Assembly (NCBI GenBank): GCA_964633225.1
Contig: CAZWFQ010000117.1
Span: 1 to 8,345, forward strand
Source: JAKQIM01 sp964633225
GTDB taxonomy: Bacteria; Chloroflexota; Anaerolineae; Anaerolineales; UBA4823
DNA: 8,345 bases
Direction of reading: 5' to 3'
The position numbers were made by a program, and so were the translations under genes. The notes under the pieces were generated by a model. It was given only the letters and a program-made list of their open reading frames with translations, was not told the DNA's origin and did no database searches. Of this stretch, positions 1-6,120 are shown piece after piece. Position 1 is the first letter of the stretch. Every line of letters starts with the position of its first letter.

Positions 1-60
1 GCAACGCGACCCGCCACCGGTTTTGAAGACCGGGGAGCCCACCGGGACTCAACCACTCCC
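1..60 (-). tRNA. selC: tRNA-Sec (selenocysteine, anticodon UCA), 3' part cut off by window edge
   Basis: Selenocysteine tRNA, which reads UGA codons marked by a SECIS element once charged by SerRS and converted by SelA. Read on the minus strand, the gene starts at 60 with an 8-base acceptor strand GGGAGTGG (60-53), a TT linker, then a D arm with a 6-bp stem (GAGTCC 50-45 with GGGCTC 40-35, one G-T pair) closed by a 4-base loop CGGT (44-41). The anticodon stem CCGGT/ACCGG (33-29, 21-17) encloses the loop CTTCAAA, with anticodon TCA at 26-24. A long variable arm begins at 16 and runs off the window. The 6-bp D stem with 4-base loop, the long acceptor and the long variable arm are the hallmarks of bacterial tRNA-Sec and argue against a UGA suppressor or tRNA-Trp. 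The T arm and 3' acceptor strand are not visible. Confidence 0.9.
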
Positions 61-76
61 AAAGAAGTGCGCTGGA

Positions 77-106
77 ATTATACCTTAAGATTGCTTCACC
101 CGGCAA
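77..106 (-). promoter_or_regulatory. sigma70-type promoter of selC
   Basis: On the minus strand a perfect -10 box TATAAT (82-77) lies 18 bases after a -35-like TTGCCG (106-101). The predicted start, about 70, is roughly ten bases upstream of the mature tRNA end at 60, as expected for a processed tRNA. The -35 lies inside the inverted repeat at 90-125. Confidence 0.65.
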
Positions 107-125
107 AAGCATCGGGTGAAGCAAT
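90..125. repeat. perfect 13-bp inverted repeat between selC and the SAM hydrolase gene
   Basis: ATTGCTTCACCCG (90-102) is matched exactly by CGGGTGAAGCAAT (113-125), with a 10-base spacer that itself contains GC-AAAA-GC. Neither strand has a T tract directly after the stem, so it is not a standard intrinsic terminator. It covers the -35 region of the selC promoter, so an operator or a DNA-level regulatory site is possible. Confidence 0.7.
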
Positions 126-164
126 GACAGAAGAGGCCGACTTGAAACTGGGGGAATCCCCACC

Positions 165-193
165 TTGACTCTTTATGGTGGTGGTGCTATATT
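165..193 (+). promoter_or_regulatory. sigma70-type promoter of the SAM hydroxide adenosyltransferase gene
   Basis: TTGACT (165-170) and TATATT (188-193) are separated by exactly 17 bases, each one mismatch from consensus. Transcription would start near 200, giving a leader of about 60 bases. Immediately upstream, GGGG-AAT-CCCC (151-161) is a small inverted repeat that could be a regulator site; nothing else supports that. Confidence 0.75.
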
Positions 194-259
194 CGAACGC
201 ATTTGGGCAAGCGGCAGCCCTTACTGGACTAGACAGCTTTCGCGGCCAGGAGGCCAAAG

Positions 260-1045
260 ATGAGCGTCATTACCTTGATGACCGATTTCGGGCTCAAGGA
301 CGGTAACGTGGGCGTGATGAAAGGGGTGATCTGGGGGATTGCCCCGCGCGCTCAAATTGCAGATATCAGCCATCTGATCGCTCCGCAAAATGTACCTGAG
401 GCAGCTTTGATTCTGCTGCGCTCGGCGCCATACTTCCCACCTGGGACGATCCATGTGGCGGTGGTTGACCCCGGCGTGGGCACGGCGCGGCGCGCCATGG
501 CAGCACAGGTGGGGCCGTATTGTTACGTGGGGCCAGATAACGGCACGCTGACCCTGCTGTGGGAGCGGGCCCGGCAGTTGAATTGGGCGTTATCTTGCGT
601 ACAGTTGGATCAGAAGCAGTACTGGTTGCCGGAAGTAAGCCATGTGTTCCATGGGCGGGATGTCTTTGCACCGGTGGCAGCGCACCTGGCGAAGGGGGCC
701 CGGTTGCAGGAGCTGGGGACGCCTTTTGATGAGCCGGTGCTGCTGGACCTGCCGCCGCCACAGCGCACGGCCCAGGGCTGGCGCGGCGAGGTGATCCATG
801 TGGATCATTTTGGCAACCTGGCGACCAATATCCGGCTTGAGCACCTGGGGCAGGCGCAAGATGCACGGGTGCGCCTGGCAGGCGTGGAGATCGATGGATT
901 GGTGCAAACGTTTGGGGATCGCCCGCCGGGCAGCCTGGTGGCTTTGTATGGCAGCACGGGTAACCTGCTGGTTTGCGTGGTGAATGGGAATGCGGCTGAG
1001 CGTTTGCAGGTGGGGCCGGGCGCAGCAGTGGAAGTGCTTGTGTAA
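260..1045 (+). CDS. SAM hydroxide adenosyltransferase (DUF62 / S-adenosyl-L-methionine hydrolase family)
   Basis: Cytosolic enzyme of the DUF62 family, relatives of fluorinase and chlorinase, which attack SAM with a water-derived hydroxide to give adenosine and methionine. The protein has 261 residues, the normal family length, and both family domains are present. The N-terminal domain opens with the MTDFG motif (7-11) and carries VDPGVG (69-74) and VGPDNG (90-95). The hydroxide-activating triad of the family appears as Asp70, Arg77 and His131, the last in FHGRD (130-134). The C-terminal barrel begins around residue 173 with HVDHFGNLATNI (180-191). The presence of the triad favours hydrolase over halogenase. 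The start is set by AGGAGG (248-253), six bases before ATG. It is 97 bases ahead of glnA on the same strand. The physiological role of the family is poorly understood; SAM or adenosine housekeeping is the usual suggestion. Confidence 0.93.
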   Translation: MSVITLMTDFGLKDGNVGVMKGVIWGIAPRAQIADISHLIAPQNVPEAALILLRSAPYFPPGTIHVAVVDPGVGTARRAMAAQVGPYCYVGPDNGTLTLLWERARQLNWALSCVQLDQKQYWLPEVSHVFHGRDVFAPVAAHLAKGARLQELGTPFDEPVLLDLPPPQRTAQGWRGEVIHVDHFGNLATNIRLEHLGQAQDARVRLAGVEIDGLVQTFGDRPPGSLVALYGSTGNLLVCVVNGNAAERLQVGPGAAVEVLV

Positions 1046-1069
1046 AGGATATAACGGTGTAAAAGATGG

Positions 1070-1107
1070 AACGACTGAAGTCGTTATTGCGATTGAGATC
1101 CTATAAA
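1070..1107 (+). promoter_or_regulatory. palindrome and -10-like box upstream of glnA (possible promoter/operator)
   Basis: AACGACT-GA-AGTCGTT (1070-1085) is a perfect 7-bp-arm palindrome lying between the two core genes. A TATAAA hexamer follows at 1102-1107, but there is no recognisable -35 at the right distance (AGTCGT at 1079-1084 fits poorly). A nitrogen-responsive operator or activator site for glnA is plausible but unproven. It could equally be one copy of a dispersed intergenic repeat, or a read-through hairpin. No terminator separates the two genes, so co-transcription from 165-193 also remains possible. Confidence 0.35.
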
Positions 1108-1130
1108 AAGACATGACAACTGTTATCATA

Positions 1131-1137
1131 AAGGAGA
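1131..1137 (+). promoter_or_regulatory. ribosome binding site deciding the glnA start
   Basis: AAGGAGA lies five bases before the ATG at 1143. An in-frame ATG at 1113 would add ten residues, but it has no Shine-Dalgarno sequence and would place this strong one inside the coding region. Confidence 0.8.
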
Positions 1138-1142
1138 ATGGC

Positions 1143-2480
1143 ATGGACAAGAAAACGTTATTGGCGCGAGTGAAAGAAGACGGCGTTAAGTTCATTTCAC
1201 TGCAATTTACAGATGTGACCGGAACGGTCAAGAGCCTGGATATCCCGTTGACCCGCCTGGAGACCGCCCTGGAAGAAGGAATCTGGTTTGACGGTTCATC
1301 GGTGGAAGGTTTTGCCCGCATCCAGGAGAGCGATATGCGCCTGGTGTTAGACCAGGATACCTACGCTGTGCTGCCCTGGACTCCGGCGGAGATGCGCCGG
1401 GCGCGCATCTTCTGCGATATCTACCAGACAGATACCCAGCCTTTCCCCGGCGATCCGCGCGGGACGCTGAAGCGCATGCTGGAGCGGGTCAAAGAACGCG
1501 GCTGGAAGTTCAACGTGGGGCCGGAACCGGAATTTTTCCTCTTCCGCCGCAATGGGGCCGACAGCATGCACCCGGTGCCGCACGATATTGGCAGTTACTT
1601 CGATTTCTCGGCCAATGACGACGCGGTGCGGGTGCGCACCGAGCTGATGGACGCCCTGGCGAGCATGGGGCTGGAAGTGGAGATGGGCCACCACGAGGTG
1701 GCGATTGGGCAGCACGAGATCGATTTCCGCTTCGATGATGCCCTGCGTACGGCAGACAATGTACTGACCTTGAAGTACACCGTCAAGGCCATCGCGGCGC
1801 AGCACGGGCTGATCGCATCTTTCATGCCCAAGCCGATCTTCGGCATCAACGGCTCTGGCATGCACTGCCACCAATCCCTGTTCGATGCCCAGGGCAAGAA
1901 TGTGTTCCATGATGCCAAAGACGAGTTCTTGCTTTCGCCGGTGGCGTATCAATTCATTGCCGGTCAATTGCAGCACGCCCGGGCGCTTTCAGCGGTGGTG
2001 GCGCCCTCGGTGAACTCGTACAAGCGCCTGGTGCCGGGTTACGAGGCGCCGGTCTACATCGGCTGGGCGCAGGTCAACCGCTCGGCCCTGATCCGCATCC
2101 CGCGCGGCGGGCCCGCCCGCGAGAAGGCCACGCGGGCTGAGCTGCGCTGCCCGGATCCGGCGGCCAACCCTTACCTGGCCTTTGCAGCTATGCTGGGGGC
2201 AGCCCTGGATGGGATCGACCGCAAGTTGGAATGCCCCAAGCCGTTGAACAACATCAACGTCTATCACCTGACGCCCGTGGAGCGGCAAGCGCTGGGCGTG
2301 ACCGAGCTGCCCGGTTCGCTGGCAGAGGCGCTGCGCGAGCTGGATAAGGACGAGGTGCTCAAAGAGGCTTTGGGGCCGGTGGTTTACGAGGCCTTCCAGC
2401 GCGCCAAGTGGGCCGAGGTGGAAGAATCCCGCATGCGGGTGACGGATTGGGAACTGGAACGCTATCTCGAGACGATCTAA
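1143..2480 (+). CDS. glnA: glutamine synthetase type I (GSI-alpha-like)
   Basis: ATP-dependent condensation of ammonium and glutamate to glutamine, the main ammonium-assimilation step; the family forms cytosolic dodecamers. At 445 residues it has the length of GSI-alpha enzymes, which lack the extra segment and the adenylylation control of GSI-beta. The beta-grasp N-terminal domain carries the latch Asp50 in FDGSS (49-53) and an Arg at 59, near the position of the feedback-sensing Arg62 of Bacillus. The catalytic domain has metal ligands Glu128 and Glu130 in PEPEFFLF, the ammonium/glutamate motif GSGMHCH (237-243), the flap glutamate Glu301 in YEAPV, the ATP-site NRSALIRIP (312-320) and ELRCPDPAANPY (from 333). 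Tyr374 lies where GSI-beta has its adenylylation loop, but the flanking sequence looks alpha-like, so control by feedback inhibition and transcription is more likely. It has a strong ribosome binding site and its own terminator. Confidence 0.97.
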   Translation: MDKKTLLARVKEDGVKFISLQFTDVTGTVKSLDIPLTRLETALEEGIWFDGSSVEGFARIQESDMRLVLDQDTYAVLPWTPAEMRRARIFCDIYQTDTQPFPGDPRGTLKRMLERVKERGWKFNVGPEPEFFLFRRNGADSMHPVPHDIGSYFDFSANDDAVRVRTELMDALASMGLEVEMGHHEVAIGQHEIDFRFDDALRTADNVLTLKYTVKAIAAQHGLIASFMPKPIFGINGSGMHCHQSLFDAQGKNVFHDAKDEFLLSPVAYQFIAGQLQHARALSAVVAPSVNSYKRLVPGYEAPVYIGWAQVNRSALIRIPRGGPAREKATRAELRCPDPAANPYLAFAAMLGAALDGIDRKLECPKPLNNINVYHLTPVERQALGVTELPGSLAEALRELDKDEVLKEALGPVVYEAFQRAKWAEVEESRMRVTDWELERYLETI

Positions 2481-2519
2481 GCGTATTGGGAATCAGTAAG
2501 GCTGCGCAAGCGGCGCGAG

Positions 2520-2552
2520 AAGTGCGAAGGCGGGGGGGCTTTCGCACTTTTT
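2520..2552 (+). terminator. intrinsic terminator of glnA
   Basis: AAGTGCGAA (2520-2528) pairs perfectly with TTCGCACTT (2541-2549). The stem can extend by about three pairs into a loop containing seven G in a row (2532-2538). The T tract runs to 2552. It begins about 40 bases after the glnA stop and closes the conserved transcription unit. Confidence 0.87.
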
Positions 2553-2566
2553 GTTATGCAGGGTTG

Positions 2567-2662
2567 TAACGCAGAGCGTAGGGCAAGGGCGCGAAGAAGG
2601 GCGTACGCTAAAATGTAATGCAGAAGCTTAACGCAAAGGCGTAACGCAAAGGCGCGAAGAAG
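2567..2662. repeat. cluster of short AACGCAAAGGCG-type repeats
   Basis: TAACGCAAAGGCG occurs twice in perfect tandem (2629-2641 and 2642-2654), with a diverged copy TAACGCAGAGCG at 2567-2578. The 12-mer GGCGCGAAGAAG occurs at 2588-2599 and 2651-2662, so the block reads as two related units (about 2567-2599 and 2629-2662). No open frame of interest crosses it. Similar AACGCAAAGGCGC-like strings are, from general knowledge, frequent intergenic repeats in several bacterial groups. It sits between the glnA terminator and the AT-rich region and may be a relic of a mobile or recombinogenic repeat. Confidence 0.7.
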
Positions 2663-2688
2663 AACCTTTCTGATCATCAAATCAGGCG

Positions 2689-2697
2689 TGGTAGAAT
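2689..2697 (+). promoter_or_regulatory. extended -10 promoter for the propeller-protein gene
   Basis: TGGTAGAAT forms an extended -10 (TG, one base, TAGAAT at 2692-2697). No good -35 is visible. Transcription would start near 2704, about 55 bases before the ATG at 2758. Confidence 0.45.
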
Positions 2698-2757
2698 TCA
2701 TCTAAGCGGGTGGCATTGTGCGTGAGCGGGACATTATGATTCTGTTGCTGAGGGTAT

Positions 2758-3789
2758 ATGATCAAAAAGCTTTTAATCAAATTTCTGCTTTTCATCATGG
2801 TGCTTGTAACACAATCCTCTTGTGCGTTTAGAGATGTTCGAACAATAGATTGGGAACTGCTTGTCTCGGCCAAAAGCGCGTATAGACACATGATGGTCCA
2901 AGACGATGGAGATATTTACGCCTGGCGCGAGGATAATGTTTTTGTCAAGCTGTCAATCGACGGTAACAAAGTGAAAGAAACGGTCATTGAGGATCTTGCA
3001 ACGAAACATTTGGAGTATAACTTTTTCTGTGAAATGGGAAATGCATATTGGTTTGTGAGTTCTGGATTTTCGAACTCTGCGGCAGAAAATGGCATCCTTC
3101 AATTCGATTTTGACACCCAAGCATGGGAGAATATCGTGATGCCTGAGATGGAGGATACCCTGACTGCGTGCGGTATGCTGCGGGACAAACCAGCTTTATT
3201 CTACCAATATCACTTGGTTTTCCTCGATAAGGACGGTGAAAGTTGGAACACCGTTGATCAGATAACGACAGAAGGAGATGAAATTAGATTTCGCCAACTT
3301 ATCGAGGATGACTTTGGTAATTTATGGGCACTTGATTACGACAATCCTGATCACGGTAATATAATTGATTTGTTATATCGCTATGACCAAACTGAAAAAG
3401 TATGGCGTTTGATCCGGACCTTTTCTCCGAATACTAGTTTCTATTATTCAGGGGGAAACGATCTTTGGATGCATGTGGCTGGGGGAAAACATGACGCCGT
3501 TTTCGATATTTCTCACATGGCAGATGCGGAACCCAAGTGGGTCAAGTTCACACATGAAGTAACAAAAGATGGTCTGATAGAGCCTTTTTATCGCGATACC
3601 CATGCTCGAACCTGGTTGTTAATGCTTGATGGTTTGTTCCTTTACCGGGATGACGCGTTTATTCATTATGCTGACATCCCCGATATGGATATCCTGGATG
3701 CCGATTTCGTCTCTACAAGCGGGCAGTTATACATATCAAACAAGGGAGGAATCTATCGTTTTGATTTGGATAATGCCCAGGCTCCGTAA
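2758..3789 (+). CDS. exported beta-propeller-like protein, function unknown
   Basis: A 343-residue protein with a basic N terminus and a hydrophobic stretch (residues 5-18) ending at Cys22. This resembles a lipoprotein signal, but Gln19 at the -3 position breaks the usual lipobox, so cleavage by signal peptidase I is also possible. The mature part contains repeated aromatic/Gly units of the kind found in two-component-regulator-type or other propellers: DDFGNLWA (184-191) with LYRYD after it, GGNDLW (232-237), TWLLMLDGLFLYRD (285-298) and GQLYISNKGGIYRFD (322-336). A single incomplete propeller outside the membrane is the best reading. It begins after GAGGG (2750-2754), only three bases from ATG, which is tight. 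Codon use and base composition differ clearly from glnA. Ligand and role are unknown; it heads a possible three-gene unit with the next two membrane genes. Confidence 0.8.
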   Translation: MIKKLLIKFLLFIMVLVTQSSCAFRDVRTIDWELLVSAKSAYRHMMVQDDGDIYAWREDNVFVKLSIDGNKVKETVIEDLATKHLEYNFFCEMGNAYWFVSSGFSNSAAENGILQFDFDTQAWENIVMPEMEDTLTACGMLRDKPALFYQYHLVFLDKDGESWNTVDQITTEGDEIRFRQLIEDDFGNLWALDYDNPDHGNIIDLLYRYDQTEKVWRLIRTFSPNTSFYYSGGNDLWMHVAGGKHDAVFDISHMADAEPKWVKFTHEVTKDGLIEPFYRDTHARTWLLMLDGLFLYRDDAFIHYADIPDMDILDADFVSTSGQLYISNKGGIYRFDLDNAQAP

Positions 3790-3820
3790 TCTATTCTGGT
3801 TGAGTTTGGATAATGCCAGA
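3750..3820 (+). repeat. imperfect direct duplication at the 3' end of the propeller gene
   Basis: The segment ATCTATCGTTTTGATTTGG with its continuation up to 3780 recurs, with small changes, from about 3789 to 3820. The core TTTGGATAATGCC is identical at 3765-3777 and 3805-3817, a period of 40 bases. The first copy encodes the protein's last residues (FDLDNAQ); the second lies just past the stop codon in a different frame, where it would read SLDNAR. Confidence 0.65.
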
Positions 3821-3871
3821 TCGTTTCTGTGCGCAATATCGCTAGAAAAGGGCCGGTAAAAGGATGTTTTT

Positions 3872-4222
3872 GTGAGACGCATATATATAACACTAATGGG
3901 TTTGTTATCACACGCTAGTGGTTTGTTGCCTGTTTTGCCTATTCTTCTAGGTTTTTTGCTCTTGGCACTTGCAGGTTCGCAATGGGTGCCTCTCTATCGT
4001 TTTGGATCAAAGGAAGTGTTAGATATTGTATTGCTTAGCAGCGCGTTTTTTTTATTCGGTATACATGGTATTATCTGTGCCATCTACAAAGAGTTTCCAG
4101 TGTTTTGGCCGCCGTTGAAAGGCAAACCCGCGGTCGTTGCCGGTGTGATTCTTATGGTTGTTAGTTTTGGACTGGATGTTTTGTTGATAATGCATAACTG
4201 GAACGTGGTAGCAAGCTGGTAG
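3872..4222 (+). CDS. three-helix membrane protein, unknown
   Basis: A 116-residue, very hydrophobic protein with three predicted membrane helices: about residues 17-35, 50-72 and 87-107. Lys/Arg residues occur between helices 1 and 2 (Arg43, Lys47) and helices 2 and 3 (Lys73, Lys83, Lys85). The start is the GTG at 3872, chosen because AAAAGGA (3858-3864) sits seven bases before it; an in-frame ATG at 3896 has no such site. It follows the propeller gene by 82 bases and precedes the DsbA-fusion gene by 27, so co-transcription with both is likely. No family recognised. The short T run at 4223-4228 lacks a convincing stem and is not called a terminator. Confidence 0.72.
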   Translation: MRRIYITLMGLLSHASGLLPVLPILLGFLLLALAGSQWVPLYRFGSKEVLDIVLLSSAFFLFGIHGIICAIYKEFPVFWPPLKGKPAVVAGVILMVVSFGLDVLLIMHNWNVVASW

Positions 4223-4249
4223 TTTTTTAAAAGAGTTTGCAAATTCCTT

Positions 4250-5647
4250 ATGAATGACGATAATCTACCTCCCAAACAGGTTGGTGAGAAAAATCCTAGA
4301 ACTAACTTGATTCTAGAAATTCTGACCCACCCTCGATATTCGGGTGAACGCTTCTTGATTGTGCTTACTGTTATAGTCGGCCTGGCCGATCTGTTACCTG
4401 ATTATTTTTCGTCAGGGTACCAATTGCTTTGCATCCGGCAAGTGTTGATGCCGTTGATCATCACATCAATGTTGGTATCGAAGCTTCCTGGTTTGATTGG
4501 ATCTAAGCGTTTGAGGATGGGTTTCATCCTTGGAGCTTGTGTGGGGGGCAGCATTGCTTTCATTCGCATAGTGGCGGGCATCATCTTCTATTATTTTTTG
4601 GGACAGCGAGAGGTACTTTATGCGGCGGCGAATCTTCCCTTGCCGCCCCAAAGTGAAACATTGCTGCGTGATTTGCTCTTTTGGATATTCGCGTGGTTTT
4701 CCAACACGATAACCAGTGCAGTAGCCGGTGTGGCGAGTAGTTTTTTTTCGCGTTTCCGTCGCCCAAGGTGGGAGATAGCTGGGAGTGATGACGATTTCCA
4801 ATACGAAACCATGCCTGAGGTATTAGAGTATAGTAAATCCGATACAGGCGGCAGGAAGCAGGTTCTTGGGCAGGAAGATGACATTCTAATACTGGACCAG
4901 GAGAAATCTCAGGCTAGCAACAATGCCAAATCGCGGCCTAAAAAACGCTGGCTTTGGCTGTCCATGGCCGGTATTTCTGCACTGGTATTGTGGCTGGTGG
5001 TGGCCATCGTGACGAAGACGATCGATGTGCAAAATATATTTCTTGCCATCCAGCCAGTAGGGAGTTTTATAACGATCACCCCTCAACCACATCCGCTTGC
5101 AGAAGACAGAACGTTGGGTGACCCAAAGGCCCCCGTGGTGGTTGAAATTTTTGATGATTTTCAATGCTCAATTTGTGCGGTTTTCACCGAAAAGACCGAG
5201 CACTCATTGGCTAACAGCACCTACATAGCCAACAGACAGGTGTATTATGTTTTCCGCCACTATCCTTTTCTAGACGACCAGCAAGATACCAAGGAGTCAG
5301 ATCAGGCGGCCAATGCCAGCATGTGTGCAATGGAGCAAGGGCGCTTTTGGGATTATCACGATATGTTGTATGCCAACCAAAACGGCGTGAATCAGGGCGC
5401 TTTTCGTGATAAGCGGCTGTTGGCTTTTGCTGATGCATTGAGCCTGGATATGGAGGCTTTTCGGGAATGTTTTGATGAGAACCGTTATCAGGATGAAATT
5501 GAGCGCGACGTTGAGATGGCGCTCCAATATAATGCATATGGCGTGCCATCGGTATTTGTCAATGGCGAACCGTTGAGGCCAGGCTATGCGCCATCCTACG
5601 ATGCATTGGTTCAGGCCATTGAGACAGCGCTGGCAAATAGGAGATAA
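4250..5647 (+). CDS. membrane protein fused to an extracytoplasmic DsbA-like thioredoxin domain
   Basis: A 465-residue two-part protein. The N-terminal half (about 35-170) has four hydrophobic segments, roughly 35-50, 60-80, 90-117 and 141-165. A polar, acidic linker (172-232) follows, then another membrane helix at about 235-254. The C-terminal part (285-465) is a DsbA/thioredoxin_4-type domain. It opens with LGDPKAPVVVEIFDDFQC, carries the redox motif CSIC (Cys305, Cys308), and has the cis-proline of the fold at Pro433 in GVPSVFVNG. By topology the redox domain should face outside, where family members oxidise or isomerise disulfides. Extra cysteines at 359 and 406 lie within the domain. 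No strong ribosome binding site precedes ATG 4250 (AAGAG is some 15 bases off), so translation may be coupled to the upstream gene. DsbA-like proteins with one anchor helix are common; I do not recognise the multi-helix N-terminal region. Confidence 0.87.
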   Translation: MNDDNLPPKQVGEKNPRTNLILEILTHPRYSGERFLIVLTVIVGLADLLPDYFSSGYQLLCIRQVLMPLIITSMLVSKLPGLIGSKRLRMGFILGACVGGSIAFIRIVAGIIFYYFLGQREVLYAAANLPLPPQSETLLRDLLFWIFAWFSNTITSAVAGVASSFFSRFRRPRWEIAGSDDDFQYETMPEVLEYSKSDTGGRKQVLGQEDDILILDQEKSQASNNAKSRPKKRWLWLSMAGISALVLWLVVAIVTKTIDVQNIFLAIQPVGSFITITPQPHPLAEDRTLGDPKAPVVVEIFDDFQCSICAVFTEKTEHSLANSTYIANRQVYYVFRHYPFLDDQQDTKESDQAANASMCAMEQGRFWDYHDMLYANQNGVNQGAFRDKRLLAFADALSLDMEAFRECFDENRYQDEIERDVEMALQYNAYGVPSVFVNGEPLRPGYAPSYDALVQAIETALANRR

Positions 5648-5648
5648 T

Positions 5649-5670
5649 GAACTCCCGAAACCGGGTGTTC
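5649..5670 (+). other. hairpin directly after the DsbA-fusion gene
   Basis: GAAC-T-CCCG (5649-5657) and CGGG-T-GTTC (5662-5670) form a stem with one T-T mismatch and the loop AAAC, starting two bases after the stop codon. No T tract follows, so it may be an RNA-stabilising or weak terminator structure. A second inverted repeat, CAGCAGTA (5689-5696) with TACTGCTG (5712-5719), lies shortly downstream. Confidence 0.45.
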
Positions 5671-5742
5671 TCCTTACGATGAATCTGACAGCAGTAATCA
5701 AAGGATAGTGCTACTGCTGCCTCCCCAATCCCCCATTTCCTC

Positions 5743-5770
5743 TTGTGACGCCCAAATTCTATGCTACACT
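5743..5770 (+). promoter_or_regulatory. promoter with extended -10 for the small membrane-protein gene
   Basis: TTGTGA (5743-5748) is followed after 16 bases by TACACT (5765-5770), preceded by TG at 5762-5763 as an extended -10. Transcription would start near 5777. This rules out translation from the in-frame ATG at 5761, which lies inside the promoter, and supports ATG 5851 after a C-rich leader of about 75 bases. Confidence 0.65.
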
Positions 5771-5850
5771 CTGAATATATCCCCCATACCATCCCCTCCG
5801 CTTCCCGCGATCTCTCAAGAATAAAACTCCCAAACAATGAAAGCTGGTTT

Positions 5851-6120
5851 ATGAATAAGTATGTAATCCCCTTATTAGTTACCATTGCCATTTCAATGCC
5901 GGTGTGGATCAGGGCAGTGTCACTTAGGCCATGGCAGACATTGACTAAGAAAATCTTAATATGTGCAATGGTATTGCTATCAACAGGCTTTTCAATTTAC
6001 ACGTTTTTGAGACCTCATGGAAATGTTTCAGCATTCACTGTGTGGGTGGGGAGCATTGCAACGATCCTATATTTTGCTGCTGTTATGGTTACGGCCTACT
6101 TCTCGTGGTCACGTCGATAA
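5851..6120 (+). CDS. small three-helix membrane protein, unknown
   Basis: An 89-residue protein starting MNKYVIPLL with three hydrophobic segments, about residues 4-22, 34-52 and 62-84, ending in the basic SWSRR. The frame is open back to 5761, but a good promoter overlaps that upstream ATG, so 5851 is preferred. There is no clear Shine-Dalgarno sequence; GAAAGCTGG lies a few bases upstream and is weak. It appears to be transcribed alone from 5743-5770. No family recognised. Its reality rests on the promoter, the clean helix pattern and the absence of any competing frame. Confidence 0.6.
   Translation: MNKYVIPLLVTIAISMPVWIRAVSLRPWQTLTKKILICAMVLLSTGFSIYTFLRPHGNVSAFTVWVGSIATILYFAAVMVTAYFSWSRR

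Noticed and set aside
1..60. Suppressor tRNA or tRNA-Trp with a UCA anticodon
   Set aside because: The 6-bp D stem with a 4-base loop, the 8-base acceptor strand and the long variable arm fit tRNA-Sec only.
1113..1142. Upstream in-frame start for glnA
   Set aside because: There is no Shine-Dalgarno sequence before it, a strong one precedes 1143, and the family N terminus aligns with MDKKTLL.
590..1321. Long minus-strand open frame (243 codons) across the SAM hydrolase and glnA
   Set aside because: It lies opposite two well-recognised genes, spans their intergenic gap, and has no recognisable domain or ribosome binding site.
1347..1976. Minus-strand open frame of 209 codons inside glnA
   Set aside because: A typical antisense shadow of a GC-rich gene; the + strand carries all glutamine synthetase motifs.
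2567..2662. CRISPR array
   Set aside because: Units are only 12-13 bases, partly in direct tandem without regular spacers, and no cas genes are nearby.
3626..3859. 77-codon + frame overlapping the propeller gene end
   Set aside because: It is mostly an out-of-frame reading of the propeller gene. Its tail is explained by the short duplication, and there is no ribosome binding site.
4223..4240. Terminator after the three-helix membrane gene
   Set aside because: Six T are present but no stable stem precedes them, and the next gene begins only 27 bases downstream.
5163..5174. CSIC motif as a selenoprotein-like site, given the nearby selC
   Set aside because: Both positions are ordinary cysteine codons (TGC, TGT), and no in-frame TGA interrupts the domain.
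5761..5850. Longer start for the small membrane protein
   Set aside because: The ATG at 5761 lies within the promoter (-10 at 5765-5770), so it would not be in the mRNA.
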